This document shows positions 22,290 through 34,400 of a DNA stretch of 64,000 nt, piece by piece. Numbering within the stretch: the stretch's first letter is position 1; the number at the start of each line of letters is the position of its first letter. Made by a program: the position numbers and the translations under genes. Where the stretch lies: the NCBI GenBank assembly GCA_026214975.1, contig CM047806.1:104913345-104977344 (forward strand), read 5' to 3'. The stretch comes from Gentiana macrophylla. Lineage: Eukaryota; Streptophyta; Magnoliopsida; Gentianales; Gentianaceae. Under the pieces are notes generated by a model. The model was given only the letters and a program-made list of their open reading frames with translations, ran no database searches and was not told where the DNA came from.

Positions 22290-23833
22290 AGTTATAGTTA
22301 TCCCTCTCTTGTCTAACGGCCACTAGATAGGCCACTAGCTTTGCGACAAGCACGTTATACGCCTCAATCATGGCGGATATCTTGTTCTTAAGTTGATGGA
22401 CATCAACAATATATTTTTCAGCGACCCTCTTCAAAGCAGTGCACTCACTTTTCTATAAAGTGTTTTACGAATAGAAACAATCAGAATGAATTATAACACG
22501 ACAAGAAAAAAGCGTAAGTTTTACAAAATATTTATACATGAGCTCACCATGGCCATACTATCATAGCTTAGAGCAGGCAGCTCGGCATTGCTAAGACAAC
22601 TCGCCAAATGCCTATCCTTTGGAGTGATATAGTTTTCACCCAATCTGCGTGCCATATCCAAGTCACGAATTTGGTCGTTAAAACTCGAGGACCACGGTAG
22701 ACAGAAGTCCTTGTTGAAATGGATTGGGTTCTTGTGATTCCCCTTCAAATGAGGAATGATGTGTTTTCCCCAAGGGTTGGGATGGTTTTTGGAAACTAAG
22801 CTGGAAGATTGAGCAAGACCTCCCTTCGTGTGTGTTTTAGGATGCATCCAAAGATGCTTCGTCAGACAGAATGAGAACTGGACTCTCTTGGTCCTTTGTA
22901 AAGTCTCACATCTATAAAGTAATAGCCTGCTCACCCCCACATAAGTGTGAGACATAAAGTTTTTGTCAACTCGGTTTAGTCCTTTTAGACCAAGCGAGGA
23001 CGACGGTCTAAGTAGTTGACCAAGCGAGGACGACGGTCTAAGTAGTTGACCTGGGGGCGTTACATTCTTCCATTTCTTGGCTAAGGAACATCACTCCATT
23101 ATGAACTGTCAGGTCTTCGTTTACTAGTCTTCTTTGTAAATGACCCAACAATACTAGTAATTGATGTCAGGGTCGGATATTGTTATGAGATATTCATCCT
23201 TTCCAGAGCTATCATACCTCCAACTAGTCAAGCCTGACATATTCTCAGCTCGGATAAAGAAGAATGCTTTCTTCCAGTTCTTAATGGGTGTTTGAAGCAG
23301 TACCGGCTCTTAGGATCACTACATTTTCCAAGGAAAAAGAAAGCCATAAATTGAGGCACATAAAACCTATGACTTATAACCCTAAAAAATAAGGCAAAAT
23401 CTATTGTGGTCTTAATTATTATTGGGAGTGGTCTAAGGTAAGCCTATGCCGTAGTAAACCAAGATGTGGAAAATGGCCTTTATCATCAGAATCAAAGACT
23501 GGCTTCTAGTTGTTTCGTATAAATTGTGCAAAAACCCTTAGGGGGCTTATCGGCACTATCCTCAAGGGTGGGCAAAATCAAAACAAAAGTGTCCTCGTCT
23601 ATTCGTAATTTGGACAGTACTACCTCATTCGCTTCAAAGAAAGGATTGTAGAGATGTTCTTCACTAAGAGAATTTTGTCCTTTTTTTGTTTCAGACAGGT
23701 CTATTGCCCGAGACCCCTGAGAATTCTCCTCTGATTGGGATCTCAACATTGATGTATAGTATTCTTGAACAACAAGTCAAACACCTTCAGAAACATCCAT
23801 TCCAAGGGCCTTGTTAGAAGAAGAATCCATGGA
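22240..23833 (-). pseudogene. 'Putative gypsy-type transposase' (PF04195-like) gene, decayed
   Basis: The minus strand starts with MDSSSNKALG at 23833 and has a stop after 17 codons. Recognisable pieces follow: KPPKGFCTIYTKQLEASL, KTTIDFALFFRVISHRFYVP, IKNWKKAFFFIRAENMSGLTSW, and a C-terminal coiled-coil-like segment ALKRVAEKYIVDVHQLKNKI near 22390. This order resembles the plant family annotated as putative gypsy-type transposase domain proteins, which are carried by non-autonomous LTR elements. Stops and frame changes run throughout, and a 30-bp tandem duplication lies inside. A TATA-like sequence (TTTATAAATA, minus, 24098-24089) lies about 260 bp upstream. The family call is from residue pattern only. 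Confidence 0.55.
22988..23047 (+). repeat. Perfect 30-bp tandem duplication
   Basis: The unit starting gaccaagcgaggacgacggt is repeated exactly at 22988-23017 and 23018-23047. It lies within the decayed minus-strand gene and keeps its frame length (10 codons). Confidence 0.9.
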
Positions 23834-25074
23834 TGATGGCTAACTGAGTGATGTGTTTCTAAGCAATAAATGTGAGAAATTACACAAAGGACGGAACTAA
23901 GATGGGACTACTGAAGAGTCATGCTATCTTGTAAATCGCCCGATTAGTGGGATCTTTAAAAATGATAATGATTTTCAATATCTTGGGATACACCAACTGT
24001 CATTTCAAAGTTCAAAAGCCAGACTGGCCATACATCATCTCTGTCCGGAACCGTTGGATTACAACCTTCCAAATTGAGCCACATCTCTTATTTATAAACC
24101 TAACCTACGATGTACATCCCAACTCAGGTCTGGAGGCTTTTGACATGAGTATGACAAGACCTTACACACATGCCACTTAATAGACTTATTCGGGTCTTCT
24201 CTTCAAATAGGGCGACAGAGGCTCTGTTCTATATTGGGCTTCATACATCATATGACATCAACAAAGCTAGCATCACACAACACATGTCGCTCTTATCAAT
24301 GTTTTACCGACACGGCATAGGTTGTCATATGCTCGACAAGACGCAAGTCGTCCTTTGTTTTCTATGGTCAGCTCAACGAAAGACGTTTACTGGCTCGTAC
24401 TGCCGACATGGTTTAGGTTCACCTCGGCCTTGGATTCTCAGCTCAGTACAAGTCACCCTCGAATGCAAACAATAATTACACCCAATCAGCAGGGCATTAA
24501 CCTATGATCTTATAACCATTTCGACATTCACACCATTAGAGCTATGGCTACACCAAGATTGCTTCATAATGGCTCCTTATTCTTTACCACGTCTTTAATA
24601 TCTGTATAACCAACTCTCCCAAGAGGGAGGACAGTAAACAGATCACCATCCTCATGATCACAACTACGTTTAAGCTTGATCCCGACATTCTGGGTATGTA
24701 GGCAGTCATTATTGGCTCAGCTATAAATCATCAACAAATCCACCAAATTGCAAGTTCTGTTATCTTCTCGATACCCAATTATCTGAATTACAACCCGATT
24801 TCATTCCTGACGATTTAGAACAGTGTCACATACAAAATTATTTTAAAAACGTGCATGGACTCATTACACATAAATCTATTGTCTACTACACGTATACCAT
24901 TCAAAAAAAAATCTCTAGCTAGCTAATGTTATCATGTTGACATTAAAGCATAACAAGTGTACGTTTTTCTTGAGCTTTTTAATGTTGATAAAAAGTGTGG
25001 AAGTATTTGGTCGAGTCCCTAATCCAGGCATGTGAAGGCCAAAGCTGTGAAGATGGTTATCAAAGAATTAGGTA
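23834..25074. other. Upstream region of decayed gene, no gene seen
   Basis: Mixed-composition DNA that may be the LTR or leader of the element carrying the PF04195-like gene. Apart from the TATA-like sequence at 24089-24098 on the minus strand, I see no PBS, PPT or supported open frame. Confidence 0.4.
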
Positions 25075-25312
25075 CTCCCTCCGTCCCCCAATTTTAACTT
25101 TTTGTGGTATTCCAAAATATAAGTTCTTCTAACATTTCAATACAAGATTAATGCATTGTTTTCACTTTCACACTAAACAATATAATATTATAAGCCACTT
25201 ACAAAAAAACAATACATTATTTTGTCTTGAAATATTAAAAACTAACTCATATATGATTTTTCTTAATCTATGTGAAAAGACTAAAATGATTTATATTACG
25301 GGACGAAGGGAG
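25075..25312. mobile_element. Stowaway MITE (238 bp)
   Basis: The terminal inverted repeats CTCCCTCCGTCCC and GGGACGAAGGGAG are flanked by a TA duplication (25073-25074 and 25313-25314), the classic plant Stowaway (Tc1/mariner-derived) signature. The interior is AT-rich and non-coding. It lies 190 bp upstream of the fibrillin 3' exon, possibly inside its former intron. Confidence 0.9.
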
Positions 25313-25501
25313 TACACAATAAAAATAAACAATTTTCAGATTAAAAAAAGGAGAGAGAGAGTCCGTCCGTCAAACTGACATCGTGCCCTGATTTTCACAG
25401 GACCAGCCCCGGGTACATAGCATATGAAAAACACACTTTTTGAAGAGTATTATTAATTGCATTCTCATAAATAATATCCAGTGTGGTTTTTTGAATTTCA
25501 G

Positions 25502-26048
25502 GTATACAGCATTTTCTGAGCTCCTGCCTCTTCTGGCCACAGGAAGTCTTCCACTGGTAAAGATTGAAAAGATATCCCAATCAATCAACTTAAGTACCCT
25601 TACGATCGAAAACTCAACCACCATTTCCAGCCCGGTTGCCGCCCTGTCTTTTAGCACGTCTGATGCTTTTGAAGTTCAAACTCCATCAAGAATAGAGGTC
25701 CTTTTCAAGGAATGGACCTTCAAATCTCCAGAGATAAAGTCCAACATAAAGCTGCCGCGGAATTTCGGTATATTTGGACAAAGGATAAACTTGTCTTTCT
25801 TACAACAATCTCTGTATTCATTCCAAAGCGTTGCGCCTCGCTTAGCACGCTCTATCTTTGGTCAACCTCGAATTCCTAGTCCGGGCGATCATGATCAGCC
25901 TCCCATTCGAATCCCTATTCCGGGCAGGAGGAAACCACGGCTTGTCATTACATATCTTGACAATGATCTTCGTATATCTAGAGCCGATGGCGGCCTCTTT
26001 GTGCTAGTGAAGGAAGGGAGCCCTCTGCTTGAACAAATAAGCTTGTAA
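25502..26048 (+). CDS. PAP3: Plastid-lipid-associated protein (fibrillin), 3' exon(s), exon 1 absent
   Basis: After a splice acceptor (ttgaatttcag, ending at 25501) the frame opens as YTAFSELLPLLATG and runs 181 codons to a stop at 26046-26048. It includes LVKIEKISQSINLSTLTIEN, the conserved TPSRIEVLFKEWTFKSPEIK and the C-terminal TYLDNDLRISRADGGLFVLV, KEGSPLL. This is the C-terminal two thirds of a PAP/fibrillin domain. The acceptor phase exactly complements the donor of the exon at 122-747: the last exon-1 bases TT plus the first G here make Leu and continue into YTAF. No exon 1 exists upstream on this strand. A second, shorter copy is at 53180-53545. Confidence 0.82.
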
Positions 26049-26322
26049 TTGTTACTGTATCCAGTTCTGTCCTTTTCTATTGTTATTGGCACTGCGGTCA
26101 ATAATATTTCATTTTTCTAATGCAAAAGCAACTGAAACTGGCAGAAAAAAAAAAGTTGAGTACTTCTAAACTATCACATTATGTATTCCATAAAAAAAGG
26201 AGAGTTTTATATCAAATTTGCTTCGGGAAGAACAACAAACGAAATTATTTATTTCACATATATATAGGTTCGGTGGACAACCCGCAGTACATGAGAAAGA
26301 TCAAATCAAAATTAACAACACA

Positions 26323-27954
26323 CTAGGGCCGATCGACAGAGGTAGATCGTAAAGAAGGAATCAGACAAAGATCTACTTTCTTTCGGGATGTTGCTCCGTC
26401 GCTTTCTGTCATGTCCAAATCATTGGGTTCAAGGCCTACGGGGAGACTCCAGTTGAAATGATAAAGCAATAAAGCGAGAGGAAGCTTTATATTTGCTAGA
26501 CCAAGAGCGATTCCTGGGCAGAGCCTCTTTCCTGAACCGAACGGAATCAGTTCAAAGTTGTTTCCAGTGACATCAATCACGCTATCCTCAAATCTCTCGG
26601 GAATGAAACTCTCCGGATCTGTCCATAAACTACGATCCCTTCCAATTGCCCAAGCATTTACCATAACCGTGGTTCTCGCTGGAATAGTGTATCCGTCAAT
26701 CGAACAATCCTCCAGTGATTCTCTCGGAAAAAGCAAAGGGGCAGGTGGGTGTAATCTGAATGTTTCCTTGATTACCAAATACAGGTACTTCAACTCAGAG
26801 ATGTCCGCTTCATCAATAGACTCCTTTCCGTCAAACGCTTCTCGAATTTCTTGTTGTGCCTTCGCCAACACTTGTGGACTTCTCATCAGCTCTGACATAG
26901 CCCATACCGTTACTGCGGATGATGTTTCGATACCACCTGTAAACACATCCTGTAAAAATAGTACACATTTGAGCTGTAAGTTTGTAAGCCTGTGTTCAGA
27001 GGATATGAATTAAAGATAAATTAGCTTCTACAATCTGCATACAAATAAGACGGCTTTAATGTTGATGTTTGTGATTGGGATCTTGAGGTTGTTAGAGTCT
27101 TTAGCTCTGAGTAGAATATCTATGGTATCTTCTTCACCGGCCTCGCCGTTACATTTTCCCGTTGAATTAAAATTCCGAATGTGTTCCTGAATTTTGTCGT
27201 CAAAGAAAGCATCGATTTTCCTGTGAACCTTCAACAGCTTTGGCATCTTTCCACTCAGGAAACGAAGAAATGTTAAAGAAGGAAACAGATCGGCAATGTC
27301 GAAACTACTCGCCAGCCTAGTAACCTGAGGAAGTAGCTCTATGAACACGTCTTGGTCTTTAGAAACTCTCCCGAATGCAGTTCGGCAAACCACCGACGAC
27401 GTGTACTGTGTAATTGTCTCGGTCAAGTTGAACGATTTACCTACGTTATCTCGGGCCAAGGAAATCAAACGATCACCTTCATCAAGCCTAACATGTGCCA
27501 ATGACCGGACGGTCTTGGCATTAAGGAATTCATGGCTCCATATTTTACGCATTTGTTGCCAATACTCGTCGTATGTATGACCCCCAATATCTTGAAAGTC
27601 ATAAAACATGACCTTCATCGATATAAGTTGCGGTCGACCAGCGAAGACAGGGTCACGAGTTTTCAAGACCTCTTTGGCTAGTCTTGCAGATGAGACGATA
27701 AGTAGAGGAATTTCTCCGAGTTGCAGGTGCATAATCTCTCCATGTTTTGCAGCCAAGTCCCGGAGAATATGGTGCGGAAGCCCACCAAGCAGTTGATGCA
27801 TATTTCCGATCAACGGTAGCTTCCATGGACCTGGTGGCAGTTTTCCCCTTTCCCCAACGTTTCCATATATCTTCAACGCATGGATTAGATATGAAACAAA
27901 AGCTAAGGTGACAAGGAAAATTACAAAGACTTTGATTTCCGACAGAAAGTCCAT
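26323..27954 (-). CDS. Cytochrome P450, CYP71 family, two exons
   Basis: A heme-thiolate monooxygenase of the endoplasmic reticulum. CYP71 enzymes oxidise specialised metabolites such as terpenoids; the substrate cannot be read here. Exon 1 is 27954-27043 and exon 2 is 26949-26323, with a 93-bp phase-0 intron (GTATGC donor, CAG acceptor), giving 512 aa, normal for the family. An N-terminal membrane anchor (VFVIFLVTLAFVSYLIHAL) and hinge LPPGPWKLPLIGN are followed by the C-helix WQQMRK, the I-helix GGIETSS, ExxR in KETFRLHP, PERF, and the heme loop PFGSGKRLCPGIALG with the Cys ligand. I chose MDFLSEIK rather than the upstream Met because copy B starts there. It converges with the fibrillin exon, 275 bp apart. 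The general look is CYP71D/CYP71BE-like. Confidence 0.93.
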
Positions 27955-27993
27955 GTTTTTTTTGTTTTTTTTGCTCTCATACTCTAGTCCCAC

Positions 27994-28008
27994 GCCATAT
28001 ATTTATGC
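27994..28008 (-). promoter_or_regulatory. TATA region of P450 gene
   Basis: The minus-strand sequence CATAAATATATGG lies about 45 bp upstream of the ATG and is preserved unchanged in copy B (about 55506-55520). Confidence 0.5.
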
Positions 28009-28101
28009 ATAATTACATACAGCCCTCACTTATTCATGAGCGTGGACTTTACGAAGATTAAACAATTCGCAAGGTAGCTTTGGTTTTGGCATAATAAATA
28101 C

Positions 28102-28371
28102 TCCTTCCATCTAGTCTTTTTAGACTTTTCTCTAATCTCTACTATATTAAAAAAGCCAGTTGTTTCCCATCAAAAATATTTCTCCTTCGGATGTTTCCCC
28201 TAAACAGTGTTTCTTCACAATATATATTTACTTTTCTTTTTAATAATATTTTTACTCAATCACATCTAGGGGCCGGCGGCTATTTAGTCTTGTTGACCAA
28301 AATTGTTGCTCAAATAATTTTTCGGAAAACAAATGTTGTCTATATAGTATTTCCCATAATTTTCCCTTTAC
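28102..28371 (+). other. Short spacer with Stowaway-like and Helitron-like ends
   Basis: CTCCTTCCATC at the cassette edge resembles a diverged Stowaway end. At 28136, after an A, TCTCTACTATATTAAAAAAG resembles the 5' terminus of plant Helitrons. No matching 3' end is found before the Copia LTR, so neither is a complete element. Confidence 0.35.
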
Positions 28372-28900
28372 TGTTATAACACGATAGAGAGAATCTAGAT
28401 GCAATAAGATAAACACAGAAGCAATCTAACAGTAATAATCACACAGAGGAACAAAAACAAGAAGAACACAAGATTCAACGTGGTTTCCGGCGTTGTGCCG
28501 ACTACTCCACGGACAGAAAGAGTTATTTTATTATTCACTGAAATTCAGATGGATTACACACACTTTACAATGATTAATACAGTTGGTATTTATAGGCACA
28601 AATCCCTAAACCCTAAACACCAAACATCTTTGTCAGATTGCCATAAATGCCCCAGATGTTGGATCACCCTGCTGATCCCAACTCAGCTGATCATTGCCCA
28701 GATGTAGAACTCTGCTGTATCCAAGACACTCAGTTGACCTCCAGCAGACTGATATCCAGCAGACTGCTGACACCAGAAGAAAGCTCAGCAGACTTCCCAA
28801 CTAACTTTCATAGACTTGGATACACTTCTCAGCAGACCATCACTCTGCTAACTTCCATATTAGTTCTACCAGATGTAGAGTTTAAGTCACTTTGCTGACA
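28372..28900 (-). mobile_element. Copia 3' LTR (minus-strand element)
   Basis: It pairs with 51830-52352 in the same orientation: both run TGTTATAACA ... GCTGACA on the plus strand. The flanks TTTAC (28367-28371) and TTTAA (52353-52357) agree at four of five bases, as expected for an old 5-bp target duplication. On the minus strand, GGTGGAGATT just before the LTR is the polypurine tract. The two LTRs are 24 kb apart because other elements inserted between them. Confidence 0.9.
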
Positions 28901-29249
28901 AATCTCCACCTTGACTTGAACTCTCATTCACAGTCAACTAGACTGCATAAACAGATGTACTTGTACCAGATGAATCCGTCAATGCCAGATGTAATGTACC
29001 AGATTTTTCCACAGAATCCACTCAGCTGACCTGCCCTCAGCCGAGTTTCCAGATTTCCATATTATAAGCTTTGAATATTCAGCAAGTCCAGACACAACTG
29101 AAACTTGCTCTGCTAAACTGGTTTAGTGAACATATCAGCAGGGTTATCCTTGGTTCTGATCTTCATCACTACAACCCTCTTCTCATTCCTTAGAAAATGA
29201 TACCTCACATCAATATGCTTGGTTCTCTGATGATGAGTCTGATCCTTAG
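28901..29249 (-). pseudogene. Copia RNase H C-terminus (minus-strand element)
   Basis: The minus strand encodes YITKDQTHHQRTKHIDVRYH, then FLRNEKRVVVMKI, then TKDNPADMFTKPV, the standard end of Copia pol, with a stop after KPV. It is cut at 29249 by the Tat-type LTR. The RT domain that should precede it is nowhere in the window. Confidence 0.82.
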
Positions 29250-29860
29250 TGATATACCCGAACTAGATTGGGGCCCTGTTCATCTTGATTAGGCCTATTT
29301 CCATAGCCCAACAGCTGATCTTGGTCCCCCATCCTCTCAGTCCGCAGTTCGTAAGCCGGACCCTACCCGCCGTTCGTAAGTCTGGTCCTGTCCGAAATCT
29401 GTAAGCCGGTCCTGTTCGCTGGCCATAAGTCGGACCCCTCACTTCCATGTGAATTCTACCCATATCATCAGGCTGACATCAAGACAAGGCAGATATGAGG
29501 ACGACCTACAAAAGAGTCCGCTGTCCGCCATACTTATCCAGACATCTGGCCGGTCCACTTGTATTATTTGTATGATTATCTTTAATTATATCCTTTTAAT
29601 TGTCTTGTCATGAACAGTCAACCGACTTTGTCCTAACCTATATATATGGGATCAGAATGTAATAGAAAGCATCAAAGAACTAATACATACAGAGCTACTC
29701 TGTCAATTTGTCGACTCAACCGTGTTTACTCTCATAAGCATTAGTCCGGCAGCCTTGTTCTTGATATCCACCACCTTCTTTCCGGAGAAATCACTCATAT
29801 ACAACCATATATCCCCGATATAAACCTGTTACCGCAAATCTGGTATTCACCGCAAAATCA
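29250..29860 (+). mobile_element. Tat-type Gypsy 5' LTR (about 610 bp)
   Basis: It runs from TGATATACCCGAACTAG to ...CCGCAAAATCA, one base before the PBS. A TATA region (cctatatatatggg) lies near 29637. The start is inferred from where the minus-strand Copia frame stops. The 3' partner LTR is missing. Confidence 0.7.
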
Positions 29861-29861
29861 G

Positions 29862-29880
29862 TTGGCTCCGTTACCGGGAA
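29862..29880 (+). promoter_or_regulatory. Primer-binding site, Tat type
   Basis: TTGGCTCCGTTACCGGGAA is a variant of the Athila/Tat PBS. Confidence 0.75.
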
Positions 29881-30197
29881 TCATTATCATCAGCTTCTGT
29901 GGATCGACCACTTCACCGCAAAGAAGGCTTCACGGTGTCACCGGTAGAATAAACTCGGTACTTCGTCGGAATCGGCTCAGCTTGAAGGAACGTCTTCAAC
30001 GCCATCTTCATAACTCATACACGAGTCTCTCATAAAGCCCAGGTTGGTGTACACCCTTAATCAGTTTCAGATCTTCAAGTAACACAAGAAGCATTGGATT
30101 GTTAAAATCACCTGGAAAGAAGTATTAGTTTGGGAGTTTGGAAGATATTTTACCGCATAAATATCAAGCAAAATATATACTAAGTATCTTGGTCAAC

Positions 30198-31417
30198 ATG
30201 ACTGGTGGGAAAAACATGATACCTGATACACCGACCAAGGCGGGCAACCAGGGTCCTCCACGTGGAGCGAACACGCCGCATGGAGAAGCGAGCAGAAGAG
30301 TTCTGTCCCCTGGGGCTGACACCGGACAAGATATCACGCCCGATATGTGGGCTTACATAAGGGAAAGGACTCGAGTCCGCTAGATACATGAAGAGGCGAT
30401 TAGAAAGAGCCGCTGGAAAGGTATCGCTGGAGCCTCTCATCCGAATAACGAGCAGGAAGTTGTTTCAGCAGGGGGAACACCCTTACAGCAAAATTCTTAT
30501 ACAATAGCTCTTCAAGCACATAAGGATTATGTTGAGCAAATGCGAGTGGGTAACATGATGCTCATTACAGAGGGTCTACCTCCTCAACCCGTCAGTAACT
30601 TTGTTCCCCCCATTCCCGCACCAACAGAAGTACAACCAACCCTGAATCCGCTAAAACGAATCAACCGCAGCGGACAGAGAAAGAGGAAAGCAGTCACGCC
30701 ACTTCACAACCTCAGGGGGCCCAAAAATCAGCTTTATTTCGTCTGGGTCCCGTGGTTGACGATCGTGGGCAGCCCCAGGACGACCTAAAAATCCTCGCCA
30801 AGTTCGTACCCGCGTAGAGGGACAAGGGGAGTCACAAGATGAGGAGAGTTACACTCCACTCCCTACTATCCTAGAAAATCGGGATGGGATGGGCGTAATG
30901 AGAAAACAGATAGAGGAGTTACAAAAAGGTAGGAGTGGAAAAGAGGTTAACCCAAATTGGGGTACGAGCATCCTCATCCTAGCATCTTGAAAGCGGCTCC
31001 AAGAGGTTGTACTCACTACCCAAATTTCACCAACTACAATGGGGCTACTGACCCTTTGGATTGGCTTTCAGCCTTCCAGAGTAGGATCAGTCTGTGCATG
31101 CCCAGCAGTGAGGCATGGTGCATAGCATTTGTAGGGTCGATGCATGATAGAGCGGCGTCATGGGTTCATGGTCTTCCTTCGGGCTCGATCCTATCTTGGG
31201 ACGATTTGATAACCAAGTTTATAGCTGAGGTCCGACAGTAGGAGGAGACACACAAAAAGGCACACATCGACCTGCATGAGGTCGGACAAGGTGAGAATGA
31301 GGGTACCCACAGCTACTACGAACAATTCCATAAGGTATATGAGCTAACAAGAGGGTTAACGGACAACGTAGTAATGAGCAGTTTTGAAACGGGGCTGAAT
31401 CCCGGTTATCTAAAATC
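30198..31417 (+). pseudogene. Tat-type Gypsy gag, 5' part
   Basis: The N-terminal part is Pro-rich and spread over three frames. The capsid domain is clear at 30960-31410: YPNFTNYNGATDPLDWLSAF, WCIAFVGSMHDRAASWVHGL, SILSWDDLITKFIAEVRQ, then a stop at 31240. The gene is then interrupted at 31423 by a solo LTR and resumes at 34562. The ATG after NMTGG is a likely start but is not certain. Confidence 0.75.
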
Positions 31418-31422
31418 ATATT

Positions 31423-34400
31423 TGTTAGGAACATTTTATTATGTTTTGATGATGGTCATACTAGCTGTTATAGCAAGCCTGAAATAAGTTAGAATTCTCT
31501 GTATAAGTCTTTACTTAGAGTCTGACATGTTGTATAAGTTAAGTCAGACAAGTATTGTACTAGTTGGTAGGACGGCAAAGGAAAACAGATATTCGGCAGA
31601 GTGAAGTCGGCCAAGTACCAGCAGAGAAGCAGAGAAGATATAATGGTCTGACTTATAACCAAAGAAGTCTGTGATGACCTTGGATAAGTCTAAGCTATGA
31701 TTTAAATGATGGAATACATTGTCAAATATGGTGTACACTGATCTCACCCAAATCAAGGATCAGTGAAGTATAAAAAGTACTTGAAAGAACCAAAGAAAAT
31801 AACAAGGCAATGAACCGGAAAAGTAAACTGACTTTCGGTTGAGTAAAGACAGAGCTGTGAAGGAAGAGCCAAATAGCCATGTCAGGAGAATTACTTAACC
31901 GTTCAGGGAACGGCCAAGTAAAGCTTACTGGTTCAGATTTCAAGCGATGAAGATCAAGCATTAAATGCACAATCAATTGAGGATCAATCAAGGACGGATT
32001 TTCTGATAAACGTTTGAAGAAAAATCCAATCACTGAAATCAAGAAGAATACTATTAATGGGGAATCAAGAATTAAATCAATGATTATTCCCCACATTAAA
32101 TAGCCAACGGACGAAAATTCAAATTGAGGATTATCAAGGCTATAAATTGAAGGTATTGACAGAAAAGAAAAATAACGATTGAATCTAAGCAAAAACTCTG
32201 TCAAAGTGTAAAAGCCTTCTATCTGTACTTGAAGGAAACATCTAGAGATCAACTTAGCAATCAGAACTTCGATTCCAAATCAAGCTCTGAGATTGATCAA
32301 CAAATCTGTGAATCCAATTCACATCAACTGAGGCAATTGAATCAGAGGAATCTGATAAGGATTTGTAAACTTTGTGATAGCTGCTGAAAGATTTGTTCTC
32401 AAGGAGCAGTGATAGAGACTGAGTCACTGAAGCTTTTGAAGCAAGGGAGTGATAGTCCTGCAGATTGTGATGCTTGTGTAGCCAAAGACAATCGTGCTAT
32501 TGTATGTGTGAAAAGAATAGTTAATTCCTTCAATCATCACAGGAGAAGAGTGGATTAAGAGATTAAACCATCCTGAACCACTATAAACCTTGTGTCAATT
32601 TACTTTTAGCAATTTACCTTACATCACTTTATGTTGGTCCCTTGGAAAAGCTAACACAAGTTTAGAGGGGGGGGGGGTGTGAATAAACTTGTCACTAAAA
32701 ACTGGATTTTAAGCTTTTAAGGTTCAGTTAAAACTTTTGTGGAGTTAAGCTAACTAAGTTGAGTTTAAGTCAAATTGACTTAAGCAAAACTGAGTCAACC
32801 AGCATGAGATATAATTCTAGCCTTTTTCTTGATCTTGTTATTCTATGTGAAAGTTGAGTGTGTTAAACTGAATTCTGGTGAATGTCAGTTTGTGAGCTGT
32901 GAGTTGTGTAACAATCAGTTCTTAGTATGCTAATAAACAATAATAAATGCTGTAATGATAAATAACAGAATGTAAATGCGTAAAGTAAATGAAACAAGAA
33001 TTATAGAGGTTCCAGGTGGTGTAATCCTGTCAGTCCTCTCTTCCCCTGTGGTATAGGAGGAAAATTCCACTAGAACTTCTTGAGGTGAGCTGTTACAAAA
33101 AGTCCTAAACAATAGTCCTTGGCTAATCCTAGCTTCACTATCTAAATAGTCAAAGAACAGGTTTGATTGCTGCTCTTCAAATGCTTGAGCCACCGGTCCT
33201 TGAAGGGTTTCGTATGCCTCTTCACCAGCTACCACCACAAACACAGTCTACCCAACTGCTGATACAACTGTCCTTGGCAAATCATTCACCGGATTTCTTC
33301 ACAGTCTTAACCTTTGATTAAGAATCAATAAATTGATTCTTATTTGTGGTTCTTCAAAGTGTCTGATTCTTGATAAATTCTGTGTAGCTTGAACACTTGA
33401 AGAAATTCTTGATTGATCTTGTTAACGCAGAGATGATAGCAATTCGAATGAACGAGACTATTGCACAAAAATGCTTGTAATCTTGTTAATTCTTGGGTAT
33501 TTGATCCTTGGTGCAAGTCCTTTATTTATAGTGTAAGGTCCAACGTTCATCTTGCTTGAATTCGAATTGTATCAACGTCTATCTTGTAACGGCTATATTT
33601 TGTGACCGTTCTGACTTGTTAGTATTTCATCCATTAGAATTGTTTCCTTTACAATGTTCGACTGTACTATCAGTTTGTTGGATGACTGACTTATAAAACT
33701 GAGTATTCTGATCAGTTTTATACTGAGTTTGTCAGTTGTCAGTTTCTTGACTGACTTAGAGCATTAACTGAGATTTTACTCTTCTTCAAATATCAATACT
33801 CCAAATTTTCATCTGATTATAATTGACTTAACCAGAGTACACCATAAGCATTTATCTTCTAAGAGTTCATTGTCCTTATGACTCTTAGGTCTTCATACAA
33901 GATCCATAAAGTCAGTTCAGGTCACCACAGACTTGCCTGAATTCTAACTTTACAGTCTCGGCTTTTATAACTGAGTTTGAACCCTCGGTTCTTCAATCTT
34001 TAATAACTGAGTCTGTGTCCCTTAGTTCTTCTTTCTTCTAGATAAGCCAACTGAGTTTGTACCCTCGGCGAACTTACCTTCTTCAGTTCAGATTTGGTGT
34101 AGTCTGTATCAGTCAGTTATCAAACTGATTTCTAGCTATTAGATCATTTCCAGTTTCTTAGATGATTTCCAGTTTTCAGTCTTACGACTCTCTAACTATT
34201 ACAATACTTGTCTGATGTAACCTATACAAATATCAGACTCAAGTAAAACCTATACATTCAGTTCTAGACATCTTTTAGCCTTTCACTATAACAGCTAGTT
34301 TCAGTACTTCATCAATAGGGTTAAGATAATAACTGAATAAATACAATGAATAATCATCAAAACATAAATTTTATTTCCAACACTTTATTTTATTGCATGC

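Larger units (their letters stand above)
25683..28101. repeat. Duplicated cassette, copy A (fibrillin 3' end + P450)
   Basis: It matches 53180-55613 in direct orientation. Homology begins at ccatcaagaatagaggtcc inside the fibrillin exon and ends at ggcataataaatac upstream of the P450. The copies differ by substitutions, small indels, and an AT-repeat expansion in copy B. Confidence 0.9.

Noticed and set aside
31722..32252. 176-codon minus-strand open frame
   Set aside because: Entirely inside a solo LTR and antisense to it; hydrophobic composition follows from T-rich DNA.
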